Assembly (NCBI GenBank): GCA_040218415.1
Contig: JAVJRN010000080.1
Span: 1-64,000 of the forward strand
Origin: JAVJRN01 sp040218415
Lineage (GTDB): Bacteria; Bacteroidota; Bacteroidia; Cytophagales; Cyclobacteriaceae
Length of the DNA stretch: 64,000 bases
Direction: 5' to 3'
Notes under the pieces: generated by a model
The model's database searches: none
What the model was told of the DNA's origin: nothing
What the model saw: the letters and a program-made list of their open reading frames with translations, nothing else
Program-made: the position numbers and the translations under genes
In this document: piece after piece, positions 15,355 to 24,389 of the stretch
Numbering within the stretch: position 1 is the stretch's first letter
How the letters are laid out: the number at the start of each line of letters is the position of its first letter

Positions 15355-16350
15355 CTACTGTCCAAATCGTTCTGGGCCGGCAGGTTTATTGTCCACGATA
15401 GCATCGATTTTACTCATCACTTCTGGTGTGAGCTGCTCCACTATGTCAAGCGACTTTAAATTATCTTCCAGCTGACTCAAACGCGAAGCTCCCAAAATAA
15501 CCGTAGAAACGTCAGGATTTTTTAAACACCAAGCAATAGATAAATGTGGCATGCTAACCCCCAATTCCTTTGACAGATCAGTCAGCTTGCGCACTTTTTC
15601 AAGCTTCTGTTTACCATCTTCACTGGTCCATAGGTCTTTGAGCCACTGATAGTCTGGCAAGTTGAGTCGGCTGTCTGAAGGTATGCCTTCATTGTACTTT
15701 CCAGTAAGGATACCGCTGGCAAGTGGCGACCAGATGGTTGTTCCCATACCGTAGTTTTCATAGAGCGGTAAAAACTCTCCTTCTACTTTGCCTCTGTGCA
15801 GTAAGTTATATTGAGGCTGTTCCATTACAGGTGGTGTAAGTCCATAGGTCTGAGCGGCAGCATGCGCTTCTGTGATTTGCTGGGCAGACCATTCGCTCGT
15901 TCCCCAATAAATGATTTTGCCTTGAAGGATGAGGTTATGCATGGCGCGGACGGTTTCTTCGATGGGCGTATCAACATCAGGTCGATGACAAAAATAGAGA
16001 TCAAGATAGTCCACTTGCAGTCGTTGAAGTGCCAAGTCACAGGCATCCCGCACATGTTTGGCGCTGAGTCCGAGCTGCATTTTCTGCTTTCCGCCCCAGA
16101 ATACCTTAGAAGAAACCGCAAATGTATCACGCACTAAGCCTAAGGTTTTGATGACCTCTCCCATGATTTTTTCGGATTCTCCTGCTTCATACCCTTCAGC
16201 ATTGTCAAAAAAGTTTATCCCAGCATCGTAAGCCGTTTTTAAAAGGGTTTTGGCATCATCCATTTTCACTTGCTTACCAAAGGTGACCCACGACCCGAGC
16301 GATAAAGCGGAAACTTTTAATCCAGATTTGCCTAAACGTCTATATTCCAT
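15355..16350 (-). CDS. Aldo/keto reductase, Kv-channel beta-subunit-like
   Basis: This 331-residue NADPH-dependent oxidoreductase has the (beta/alpha)8 AKR fold. Features are the N-terminal YRRLGKSGLKVSALSLG, the active-site Asp/Tyr region (NFFDNAEGYEAGESE), the catalytic Lys in SSKVFWGGK, the His in LYFCHRPD and a cofactor-binding C-terminal stretch (VILGASRLSQLEDN). The closest group is the AKR6 / YghZ class related to potassium-channel beta subunits, which reduces aldehydes and ketones. Physiological substrate unknown. Confidence 0.88.
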   Translation of the reverse strand: MEYRRLGKSGLKVSALSLGSWVTFGKQVKMDDAKTLLKTAYDAGINFFDNAEGYEAGESEKIMGEVIKTLGLVRDTFAVSSKVFWGGKQKMQLGLSAKHVRDACDLALQRLQVDYLDLYFCHRPDVDTPIEETVRAMHNLILQGKIIYWGTSEWSAQQITEAHAAAQTYGLTPPVMEQPQYNLLHRGKVEGEFLPLYENYGMGTTIWSPLASGILTGKYNEGIPSDSRLNLPDYQWLKDLWTSEDGKQKLEKVRKLTDLSKELGVSMPHLSIAWCLKNPDVSTVILGASRLSQLEDNLKSLDIVEQLTPEVMSKIDAIVDNKPAGPERFGQ

Positions 16351-16854
16351 ATTTTTTATTTTTCGTGTTTCTCCAAATTAATCAATATCGAAGGACTGCC
16401 CAATAGAAATCGAGATTCGTTTTGATTTGAATCTCCTCCGATTTTAAATAATGGGATAGTTTTGAATTTCAGTCATTTTGTCTTGCCAAAAGTGGAGAAT
16501 TGATTGCCTGTCTTGTGGTATGGATTTTTATAATAAATCAAGGAAAAGATTAATCGCATGAACAACGGATTCAAAATTTTTAGGACAGATCTAAAGGAGC
16601 TAATAATATCAAAAGCTGATTGTAATCTTTAGATATTCAATGATATAAGTAGAAGATCATGTGACTATGGGCGAGTAAATAAAGCTTCTCCGTTTTTAAT
16701 TTTTCTTACCAAAAGGAATTTTACCTCAGTATTTGTTGAGTTTTTGATGGGAGTCTATGAACCTTTGGCACTTTGAAATTGAATAATGCCACGACTGCAT
16801 GTGGAGATTCAATAATCAACCGACCCTACACAAAGTCATAGACCAACGATTAGC
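16351..16854. other. Intergenic region, divergent promoters
   Basis: About 500 bp with no gene, repeat or structured RNA that I can recognise. It separates the reductase (minus) from nrnA (plus). Confidence 0.45.
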
Positions 16855-17859
16855 ATGAATATATACCAAGAAATAGCGGCTGAAATTGAAGCGGCCACAA
16901 GCATTGTCATTACCGCGCATAAATCGCCTGATGGTGATTCAATAGGCAGTTCATTGGGCTTAATGCGTTTTATTGAAAAGCTGGGAAAAACACCTACTGT
17001 TTGCCATCCAGACCCAGCTCCTGGTTATTTGTCTTGGTTAGATACCTCATTTTTTTTGGTTATGACAGAGCAGCCGGAGGAGGTAACTACTGCTTTTAAA
17101 AAGGCTGATTTAGTGTTCTGTCTGGATTACAATGGGACAAACCGAGTGGGAGCCGCCATGCAGGTTTTGTTAGAAGCGGCAACCTGCAAAACAGTCATGA
17201 TTGACCATCATTTGGATCCTGAATCATTCCCCACTCTTACCGTTTCAGAAATCACGGCTTCTTCTACTTCTGAGTTAATTGTGGAGCTCATCGAGCAGTC
17301 GGGCAATGGCGCATTGCTCGATGAAGAGATTGGAACACCCTTGTATCTCGGTATAATGACGGATACGGGAAGCTTTCGCTTTCCTTCGACAAAACCGCGC
17401 ACACATGAAATTTTGGCGAAGTTATTAGCCGCAGGTGTGCAGCATCATCTGATTCATGAGGCGCTGAGCGATAACAATACAGAGAGTCGTTTGCGTTTAC
17501 AAGGTTTTGCGATGTGCGAAAAGTTAGAGATTATGGATGAGCACAAGGTGGCCATTATTGCTCTGTCAAAAGAAGAATTAGCCAAGTACAATTACCAAAA
17601 AGGGGATACTGACAGCCTTGCCAATCAAGCTTTGTCGATCAGGGGAATGAAAGCGGCCATTGTGTTTTCGGAGCGCGACGGGATCATAAAAATTTCTTTT
17701 CGTTCAAAAGGACAGGAAAACCCTGTGAATGTGATGGCTGCCGAACATTTTAGTGGAGGCGGTCATGCCAATGCTTCGGGTGGTATGAGTGAATTGACCG
17801 TTTCCGAAACCTTAGCCAAGATGAAAGACTTGGTTCCACAGTATTTTCCTGCTCAGTAG
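16855..17859 (+). CDS. nrnA: DHH family bifunctional oligoribonuclease / pAp phosphatase
   Basis: This 334-residue DHH/DHHA1 phosphoesterase degrades nanoRNAs and in many bacteria hydrolyses 3'-phosphoadenosine 5'-phosphate. Manganese-binding motifs are present: HKSPDGDSIGS near residue 22, a second Asp in FCLDYNG, the DHH triad in MIDHHLDP (about 118-125) and MTDTGSF. The C-terminal DHHA1 domain has the FSGGGHANASGG substrate-binding loop. The length is usual for the family. It is a single-gene unit followed by the MITE at 17875. Confidence 0.93.
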   Translation: MNIYQEIAAEIEAATSIVITAHKSPDGDSIGSSLGLMRFIEKLGKTPTVCHPDPAPGYLSWLDTSFFLVMTEQPEEVTTAFKKADLVFCLDYNGTNRVGAAMQVLLEAATCKTVMIDHHLDPESFPTLTVSEITASSTSELIVELIEQSGNGALLDEEIGTPLYLGIMTDTGSFRFPSTKPRTHEILAKLLAAGVQHHLIHEALSDNNTESRLRLQGFAMCEKLEIMDEHKVAIIALSKEELAKYNYQKGDTDSLANQALSIRGMKAAIVFSERDGIIKISFRSKGQENPVNVMAAEHFSGGGHANASGGMSELTVSETLAKMKDLVPQYFPAQ

Positions 17860-17874
17860 CAAAGGTTGCTATTG

Positions 17875-18064
17875 ACTTGAGTTCGATTAATCAAATATTG
17901 AAATCAGCGTTAAAATCGTCTTTGCGAAATAAGAACCGATTAAAGTGAGGTTTTTATTGAAGCAGTCTCATCTTTCTAGCAGACTGCTTCAATTTTCTAA
18001 TTTCTTCAACCTTAAAAAATATCGCATTGGCTCTACGAGGAATGCTGAACAATCGAACTCAGGT
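17875..18064 (+). mobile_element. MITE-like element, copy A
   Basis: This 190-bp non-coding element is bounded by 14-bp imperfect terminal inverted repeats (ACTTGAGTTCGATT at the left, inverted AATCGAACTCAGGT at the right). It is flanked by a 5-bp direct repeat TATTG (17870-17874 and 18065-18069). A perfect internal hairpin TTGAAGCAGTCT/AGACTGCTTCAA sits near the centre. A second copy in opposite orientation is at 41774-41964, with roughly 20 substitutions and one indel by hand alignment. It carries no gene and must be mobilised in trans. Confidence 0.85.
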
Positions 18065-18084
18065 TATTGACTTGTTATATTAAA

Positions 18085-18128
18085 AAACAGTTTTAAGTGA
18101 AACACTTACAGGACACTTAAAACTGTTT
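18085..18128 (-). terminator. Intrinsic terminator of the amidase gene
   Basis: A perfect 15-bp inverted repeat (18085-18099 with 18114-18128). Read on the minus strand it is followed by a run of T, and it lies 29 bp after the amidase stop codon. Confidence 0.75.
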
Positions 18129-18157
18129 AAGTTTCAAAGTACTATCCGCTGAGCTGT

Positions 18158-19801
18158 TTATTGATAGTCCTCGGGCAGCTCTCTGCTTTTGGTGGCTTGC
18201 TCAAAGGCATAGCCAATTTTTAAGAGCATATCTTCTTTAAATGGTCGACTGATGAAAGTAATTCCCACTGGCTGACCAGACGTTCTATAACCCATTGGAA
18301 CCGTAAGACACGGATAGTTAGCCGCTGCTGCATGTCCTGCATTCCAGTTATTGATGGATAAAATGACGTCAAGTTCGTGTTCCTTCATGGCCGTTTCAAA
18401 AAAACCAACACCTGCGCTGCGCAATTTAAGTCTAAGCTCTACCAGTTCCTCGTCGCTCAGGTTAGCTTCAAGAATACTTTCAAATCTTCCTTGGCCATAC
18501 GGTATCTTGTCCAAGCTATCAAGTCTATTGTACGCGACAATATCAGCTACTGTGCGTAAGGTCAAAGCTTCGTTGGCATATTGATCCAAATAATCAGGAA
18601 GATCCCTTCGCATGTCAGCGCTTAGCAATGTGCCAAATCCGTCGAAATCCATTTCCGCAGGCTCAAATTCGACAGCAATACCACCCAAATCCACAATCCT
18701 TGCCACGTTGACCTTGTAAATGGAATCTTCCAGAAAGCTCTTATTGACGCCAAATCTTACACCTTCCATACTTCCCGTTTGGAGTTCTTGCCAGTACTTT
18801 TTGTTCTTCGGATTGCCCTTGGTAGCCATATCCGCAGGGTCTTCGCCTGTCATTGCGGAAATAAAAATGGCATTGTCAATGATACTTTTTGTCATTGGGC
18901 CAGGCGTATCTAAGGTGCTGGATAGTGGAACAATACCGCCCCGACTCAGGAGTCCTGTGGTAGGTTTCAGTCCTACTATAGAGTTGGAACTTGAAGGAGA
19001 AAGGATTGATCCCGAGGTTTCGGTTCCCACGGCTGCCACCGCATAATTTGCCGCTATCGAAGAGCCACTGCCTGAGCTAGATCCGCCCGTGTCGAATTGC
19101 TTGCGACCGTAAGGATTGAGTGTTTGGCCACCAATAGCGCTGTAGCCATTAGGGCAACCATAACAAAGAAAATTGGCCCATTCACTCAGATTAGTTTTGC
19201 CGAGAATAATTCCTCCTTTTTCCTTTATTCGTTCTACAATAAACGCATCTGAGGCGTCATTTTTTCTTAAAAGATGTGTGCCTGCGGTAGTAGGCAAACC
19301 TTCAAAATTCACATTGTCTTTCAGAAGAATCGGCATGCCATAAATAGGATGATCTTCGCTTGATTTATTTTGATCTCGTTTTTGAGCTTCTTCCACTGCA
19401 TTTGGATTGATGGAAATCATGTTGTTGAGGTATTTGCCTGAGTCGTTTTCATATTTCACAATGCGGTACAAGTACCATTGCGTCAGTTTTTCATAGGTCA
19501 GTTTTCCCGACTCGATATGTTGCTGGATGGTGGGAATATTCTGCTCCAAAATGAGGGGTTTTAATGTTTGGTAATCTTCCTCGGAGAAATATTTAATTTG
19601 ATCAGCCACATTTTTCCAGAGGTCATTTTTATCTGAAATTCTGGATTGAATGAGTTTATAGCGCATCCTTGTAGACTCATGCGCAGCGTTGGCTTCCAGC
19701 TCGGCGGACTCATCATAAGGAACCCACGGCGATATGGTGGTTTTTGGTTCTTGCTTGCAAGCGAATGTTAAAAGCACTAGGAGAAAAGTTAAGTTTTTCA
19801 T
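18158..19801 (-). CDS. Amidase signature family lipoprotein
   Basis: This 547-residue protein begins with a lipoprotein signal peptide (lipobox LTFAC, Cys at about residue 15), so it is probably anchored in the cell envelope. The catalytic domain belongs to the amidase signature family, with the Ser-cisSer-Lys triad supplied by Lys in ILLKDNV and the Gly/Ser-rich stretch FDTGGSSSGSGSSIA followed by GTETSGSILSPSS. These enzymes hydrolyse amide bonds in peptides or small amides; it is not GatA because of the export signal and solitary context. Substrate unknown. Confidence 0.9.
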   Translation of the reverse strand: MKNLTFLLVLLTFACKQEPKTTISPWVPYDESAELEANAAHESTRMRYKLIQSRISDKNDLWKNVADQIKYFSEEDYQTLKPLILEQNIPTIQQHIESGKLTYEKLTQWYLYRIVKYENDSGKYLNNMISINPNAVEEAQKRDQNKSSEDHPIYGMPILLKDNVNFEGLPTTAGTHLLRKNDASDAFIVERIKEKGGIILGKTNLSEWANFLCYGCPNGYSAIGGQTLNPYGRKQFDTGGSSSGSGSSIAANYAVAAVGTETSGSILSPSSSNSIVGLKPTTGLLSRGGIVPLSSTLDTPGPMTKSIIDNAIFISAMTGEDPADMATKGNPKNKKYWQELQTGSMEGVRFGVNKSFLEDSIYKVNVARIVDLGGIAVEFEPAEMDFDGFGTLLSADMRRDLPDYLDQYANEALTLRTVADIVAYNRLDSLDKIPYGQGRFESILEANLSDEELVELRLKLRSAGVGFFETAMKEHELDVILSINNWNAGHAAAANYPCLTVPMGYRTSGQPVGITFISRPFKEDMLLKIGYAFEQATKSRELPEDYQ

Positions 19802-20346
19802 AGGAAATAAGGTTTGTTGGTGCTGGTTACGAATGGAGTTTCAACTGAAATGGTGGTTTGACGGTTCAATAAAACACATAATTTTCTGAAAGCCAAAATG
19901 AGCGATAGCGACTGAAGGCTAAGCTATGTCACAAAATCGTATAAAGGCAGTATCAGCCTGAGTTAGCTGAGGAAATATTTGCGTTCCTGAAATTGGTTAA
20001 ATCAACATTTATAACTCCCCCAAAGGCGGATCATTTTCTGAGACGATTATTTTCCAAGCCGTCATTATCGCCCGCGCGAGTATCACATCTTTTAGAAGGA
20101 GGTGGTAAAAATCCATACTTAGTGAGAGCTATTGTATTAAACAGACTTCTCTCCTGTGTCATCTTGTGAAAAGAGGATTTTCTGAAATCAAAGAATCTTA
20201 TCATTAGGAATGAAAGGTCTATAGACTTCAATAGGGCTGTTTTGACCACTTAAATTAAAGGATAACCACTGGAATAGTGACCTTTAAGATCAAGCGTGCG
20301 TATGCTTTAACTTCCGTTAAATTTTCTAAATGATAAGATTCAACCG
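19802..20346. other. Intergenic region, divergent promoters
   Basis: About 545 bp between the amidase and the metalloprotease. A 72-codon minus-strand frame (20031-20249) has no recognisable domain and I do not annotate it. I see no repeat or strong hairpin. Confidence 0.45.
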
Positions 20347-22887
20347 ATGAAAAACTTAAGAACCATGCTCATGTTGCTGCTAGCAGTAGTTATGCTGATA
20401 GGCACGCCTGCAGAAGCGCAAAAGAAGAAAAAGAAGAAGAAGAAAGGAGAAACTGAAGCCCCTAAGAAAAAGGAAGAGAAGAAGACCCTCGCCAGTGAAA
20501 CTAAAAAGCACATGAAGTTTGATGGGCTTTTCACTATCTACCAAGACAGCACTACAGGTAAAACCAAAATGTTGATTAAAGAAGATCAAATAGGTAAAGA
20601 GTTTATCTATTTCGGTCAGGTCAAGGATGGTGTGACCGAAGCAGGTGCTTTTCGTGGGGCGTATGATGGCGAATTCATCTTCAAAATCAATAAGTATTTC
20701 AATCGATTAGAATTCGAAAAGGTAAATACCAATTTCTATTTTGAAGAAGGTAATCCATTGAAAAAATCAGCCGACGCAAATATTAGCCGAGCGATCATGG
20801 CAAGTGAAGAGGTCATCGTAGAGGAAGATGGCGTATATCTTATCGATGCAGATAACCTTTTTGCTAAAGAAACCTTGAGCCAAGTCAAGTCGGATCCAAG
20901 TAATCCCAAAGCTTTTAAACTAGGCAGTGCCAGCAAAGACAAAACAAAAATAATATCGATCAAAAACTATCCAGAGAACCTGAATATAGCCGTACAATAT
21001 GCCTATGATAACAGTCAGCCAAAAAACAGAGGGAGTGACGCAGTAACAGACGCAAGGTATGTGACCGTCGAAATGTTCTATACCTTATTGAAAGTCCCAG
21101 AAAACGATTACGAGCCTAGGTTCGACGACCCTCGGGTTGGTTATTTCCTGAATGAAGTAGAAGATCAAACTTCCACATCAGCTACACCTTATCGTGATAT
21201 GATCAACCGATGGCACTTGAAAAAGAAAGATCCCAATGCGGCAGTTTCTGATCCTGTAGAGCCAATCACCTGGTGGATGGAAAACACCACTCCGGTGGAA
21301 TGGAGAGAGACTATAAAAGAAGGCGTGCTCGCATGGAATGAAGCTTTTGAAGCTGCGGGATTCAGCAATGCAATGGTGGTGAAGATGCAGCCAGACGATG
21401 CAGATTGGGATGCAGGAGACATTCGTTATAATGTGCTTCGCTGGACAAGCTCACCAAATCCTCCTTTTGGTGGCTATGGCCCGAGCTTCACCAATCCCCG
21501 CACAGGTCAAATACTAGGTGCAGACATTATGTTGGAGTTTGTGCACTTTGCTAATAGAGTGAAATACGATGGGATTTATAATCTTACAGCATCTGAGAAT
21601 GACTTTGAACCAGCCTTTGGAAAAGGAAATAACAAGTTTTGTAGCTATGGCGATTTCATGCAAGAAAATCTCCTGTTCGGAAGATTACTGGCGGGCGAAG
21701 CTGGAGCAGACGACTATGAAATGACGGGAATTAAAAAAGAGGCCATGATTGAATTGATCTTACATGAAGTAGGACATACACTTGGGCTTAATCACAACAT
21801 GAAAGCGTCTCAGTTGCATTCCCCAGCCGAGTTGGTCAATAATAAGTCGGGCGTGCTTACTGGTTCTGTCATGGATTATGTAGCCACCAATGTAACGAAG
21901 GATCGCTCGAAGCAGGGCAACTATTATTCTACAAAGGCAGGGCCATACGACAAGTGGGCGATCCAGTTTGGCTATATGCCATTTGCGAATGATTCTGAGC
22001 GTAGTGACTTGCTCGCCCGATCAACCGAGCCGGAATTAATTTTTGGAAATGATGCCGATGATATGCGATCTGCGGGTAAAGCGATAGATCCGAGAGTAAA
22101 TACAGGCGATCTTTCAAGTGATGCCATTCAGTACAGTGTTGATATATTTGAAACGGTGAGAAATCTAATGGACAAGCTGAAAGAAGAGACGTTAGAAGAT
22201 GGTGATACTTACCAGGAGCTTCGACAAAATTTCTATATTCTTAGCAGACAGTATGCGGGTGCTTCCAGAGTGATTTCCCGATATATTGGCGGTATATATG
22301 TAGACAGAGCATTGGTAGGTCAGGAAGGAGGCGTACAGCCATTCACACCAGTGTCTTATGCTGATCAAAAGCGTGCCATGGCTGCATTGAGCAAGTATGT
22401 TTTTGCCCCAAATGCATGGCAAGCGCCAGAAGGTCTTTACAACTACTTGGCGATGCAGCGAAGAGGGTACGGTTTTTATGCAGCTCCGGAAGATCCTAAG
22501 ATTCATGATTTGATGATGGGTATCCAAAATCAGGCATTGACTCATTTGCTTCATCCTAACACGATGCAGCGTTTGGTGGATTCTGAACTTTATGGGAATG
22601 AATATGATCTTGGAGAAATGATGACGGCTCTTAACAATGCAATCATGAAAGCGGACATCTCAGGTACAGTGAATACTTTTCGTCAGAACCTACAAATAGA
22701 ATATGCCAATAAGTTGGCCAGCATAGTAGGCGACCCGAAAAAGTACAGCCACATGTCGAGATCCATGGCGCTGTACAACTTGCAGCAGATAGATAAAATG
22801 GCCACTAATTACGGCGGAAACACCCTATCCAAGGCACATAAAGCACACCTTAGAGTGATTGTGGATAGTGTGGTAGATGCGGATTAA
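20347..22887 (+). CDS. Secreted zinc-dependent metalloprotease (DUF5117/DUF4953 type)
   Basis: This 846-residue protein has an N-terminal signal peptide (cleavage probably near AEAQ, residue 24), then a run of eight lysines and further Lys/Glu-rich sequence up to about residue 50. The N-terminal DUF5117-like region precedes a metzincin-type zinc site HEVGHTLGLNH, with His473, Glu474, His477 and His483. A C-terminal DUF4953-like region follows with FYAAPEDPK-type sequence. Members are common in Bacteroidota and are thought to be exported peptidases. The poly-Lys tract just behind the signal peptide is unusual. A strong terminator follows, so it is monocistronic. Confidence 0.88.
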   Translation: MKNLRTMLMLLLAVVMLIGTPAEAQKKKKKKKKGETEAPKKKEEKKTLASETKKHMKFDGLFTIYQDSTTGKTKMLIKEDQIGKEFIYFGQVKDGVTEAGAFRGAYDGEFIFKINKYFNRLEFEKVNTNFYFEEGNPLKKSADANISRAIMASEEVIVEEDGVYLIDADNLFAKETLSQVKSDPSNPKAFKLGSASKDKTKIISIKNYPENLNIAVQYAYDNSQPKNRGSDAVTDARYVTVEMFYTLLKVPENDYEPRFDDPRVGYFLNEVEDQTSTSATPYRDMINRWHLKKKDPNAAVSDPVEPITWWMENTTPVEWRETIKEGVLAWNEAFEAAGFSNAMVVKMQPDDADWDAGDIRYNVLRWTSSPNPPFGGYGPSFTNPRTGQILGADIMLEFVHFANRVKYDGIYNLTASENDFEPAFGKGNNKFCSYGDFMQENLLFGRLLAGEAGADDYEMTGIKKEAMIELILHEVGHTLGLNHNMKASQLHSPAELVNNKSGVLTGSVMDYVATNVTKDRSKQGNYYSTKAGPYDKWAIQFGYMPFANDSERSDLLARSTEPELIFGNDADDMRSAGKAIDPRVNTGDLSSDAIQYSVDIFETVRNLMDKLKEETLEDGDTYQELRQNFYILSRQYAGASRVISRYIGGIYVDRALVGQEGGVQPFTPVSYADQKRAMAALSKYVFAPNAWQAPEGLYNYLAMQRRGYGFYAAPEDPKIHDLMMGIQNQALTHLLHPNTMQRLVDSELYGNEYDLGEMMTALNNAIMKADISGTVNTFRQNLQIEYANKLASIVGDPKKYSHMSRSMALYNLQQIDKMATNYGGNTLSKAHKAHLRVIVDSVVDAD

Positions 22888-22931
22888 AAGTTGAGTTAAT
22901 AAGACGCTAAAATTTGAAAAGCAGAAAGTAG

Positions 22932-22965
22932 AATAGCATTGGGCGAAACCCAATGCTATTTTTTT
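22932..22965 (+). terminator. Intrinsic terminator of the metalloprotease gene
   Basis: AATAGCATTGGG (22932-22943) pairs perfectly with CCCAATGCTATT (22949-22960) around a 5-nt loop, followed by seven T. Confidence 0.92.
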
Positions 22966-23400
22966 AAAGGATTTGGCTGATTCTGGATAAGTAACTCTTT
23001 GTTCATTTGAACATTTTTGAATTAATACTGACCAATAAAACCCCCAAGTCATAGCCTAAGCCTATAGCGTGTTTAGAACTCGATCCATTGCACGCCTTAA
23101 TCAGGAAAGTCTGAATTCTTTTGTTCTAGAAGGTTCTCCTTAGCGAAACCACCTTCCTTGTTAGACTTAAGACGAAATAGCTTTGCTGCAACTGACCAGT
23201 AATTATCTAGTTTTAGGATCAATATCAAGTGTTGAAATACTTCACCGTTTCTTGCTGTCATTTTAATAAGATATTCCACTTCCTTTTTTTTGGAGCAAAC
23301 AGCCAAAGGGGTTCACTATATTTTGATTTAGTAAAGGTTCCAATAGACTTTAGTCATTAAACTAACCGGCACTCCGTCTCACGTTCTTCGTTATTGGGCA
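22966..23400. other. Intergenic region between convergent genes
   Basis: About 435 bp between two terminators. Small frames here (for example 23097-23306, minus) have no recognisable domain. I see no repeat or RNA gene. Confidence 0.4.
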
Positions 23401-23437
23401 AAAAAAATACCTGTAGAAAAATCTACAGGTATTTTTT
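23401..23437. terminator. Bidirectional terminator of the rplU-rpmA operon
   Basis: A 16-bp perfect stem (AAAAAATACCTGTAGA with its inverse) around a short A-rich loop. The A and T runs at both feet allow termination on either strand. It lies 16 bp after the L27 stop codon. Confidence 0.9.
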
Positions 23438-23452
23438 ATTCTTTTAGGATCT

Positions 23453-23725
23453 TTAAGCTTCGACAGTCTCCGAAATCGGATCTATATGTACATATGATCT
23501 GTCTTGTCTTCCCTTTTGGAATCTTACAGTTCCTTCAATCAAAGCGAATAACGTATGATCTCTTCCAAGTCCAACGTTATCACCTGGGTGATGCTTCGTA
23601 CCTCTCTGTCTAACTATAATATTACCAGCGATAGCCTTTTGGCCACCAAAAATCTTTACGCCAAGTCTTTTACTCTCTGACTCTCTACCGTTCTTCGAAC
23701 TACCTACACCTTTCTTATGTGCCAT
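23453..23725 (-). CDS. rpmA: 50S ribosomal protein L27
   Basis: The 90-residue protein matches bacterial L27 throughout: MAHKKGVGSSKNGR at the start, KRLGVKIFGGQ, GNIIVRQRGTKHHPG and GRDHTLFALIEG. L27 sits in the large subunit with its N-terminal tail reaching the peptidyl-transferase centre. The protein starts directly with MAHKK, so the processed N-terminal extension of Firmicutes L27 is absent. It follows rplU by 6 bp. Confidence 0.98.
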   Translation of the reverse strand: MAHKKGVGSSKNGRESESKRLGVKIFGGQKAIAGNIIVRQRGTKHHPGDNVGLGRDHTLFALIEGTVRFQKGRQDRSYVHIDPISETVEA

Positions 23726-23731
23726 GGTTTC

Positions 23732-24043
23732 TTAGTTTTTTATGTCTTCGATTAATACTTTAGAAAAATCCTGTCTATGACCGTTTTTCTTTTTATATCC
23801 TTTTCTCCTTTTCTTTTTGAAAACGATGACTTTGTCACCCTTCACATGTTCAAGGATTTTTCCGGAAACTTTAGCTCCCTCTACAATAGGCGCACCAACT
23901 ACAATGGCACCTTCGTTATCTACAAGGAGAACTTTATCAAAATCAACATTTGATCCTGCTTCTCCGTCTAATAATGGCGTGTATACAAAGTGATCTTTCT
24001 CTACTTTGAATTGCTTACCTGCTATGTCTACTATTGCGTACAT
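23732..24043 (-). CDS. rplU: 50S ribosomal protein L21
   Basis: The 103-residue protein is L21: MYAIVDIAGKQFKVEKDHF, DKVLLV, VKGDKVIVFKKKRRKGYKKK and GHRQDFSKVLIEDI. It binds 23S rRNA in the large subunit. It is the first gene of the conserved rplU-rpmA pair. Confidence 0.98.
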   Translation of the reverse strand: MYAIVDIAGKQFKVEKDHFVYTPLLDGEAGSNVDFDKVLLVDNEGAIVVGAPIVEGAKVSGKILEHVKGDKVIVFKKKRRKGYKKKNGHRQDFSKVLIEDIKN

Positions 24044-24322
24044 CGTCTATCTCTACTTAAAAAAGGAGTGCAAAGATAGAAATAGCTTAGGACAAATCAA
24101 ACACTTAGCGCACTTTAAGATTAAAGCGACTCATTTTATTTTTTTTTCATTTTTTTCTAAGTCGTAAAACGTGCTCTAATGCATAAAGTGCTTCTTATCA
24201 AATAGACCATTAAATCACTTCTTTACAACGAGTTATCGTGGTTATTTTTCACAACGCTCTAGAGTGATTTCTCTTATTTTGCCTGTTTGATATTACGCTC
24301 GTTTTTATTCACATTTGCATGA

Positions 24323-24363
24323 CTAACAAAGGAAAAAATGGACAATTTATCTGCCTTTGTTAG
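24323..24363. repeat. 10-bp inverted repeat in the nrd leader region
   Basis: CTAACAAAGG (24323-24332) recurs inverted as CCTTTGTTAG (24354-24363) with a 21-nt spacer, about 165 bp before nrdB and just upstream of the DnaA boxes. It could be a regulator site or RNA hairpin; there is no U-tract. Confidence 0.4.
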
Positions 24364-24389
24364 ATCCCAAAACCCAGCTAACTCAGTCA

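Noticed and set aside
20031..20249. 72-codon minus-strand open frame
   Set aside because: No recognisable domain and no supporting neighbours; it lies in a divergent promoter region.
23097..23306. 69-codon open frame between two terminators
   Set aside because: No recognisable homology; low-complexity Lys/Glu start; likely chance.
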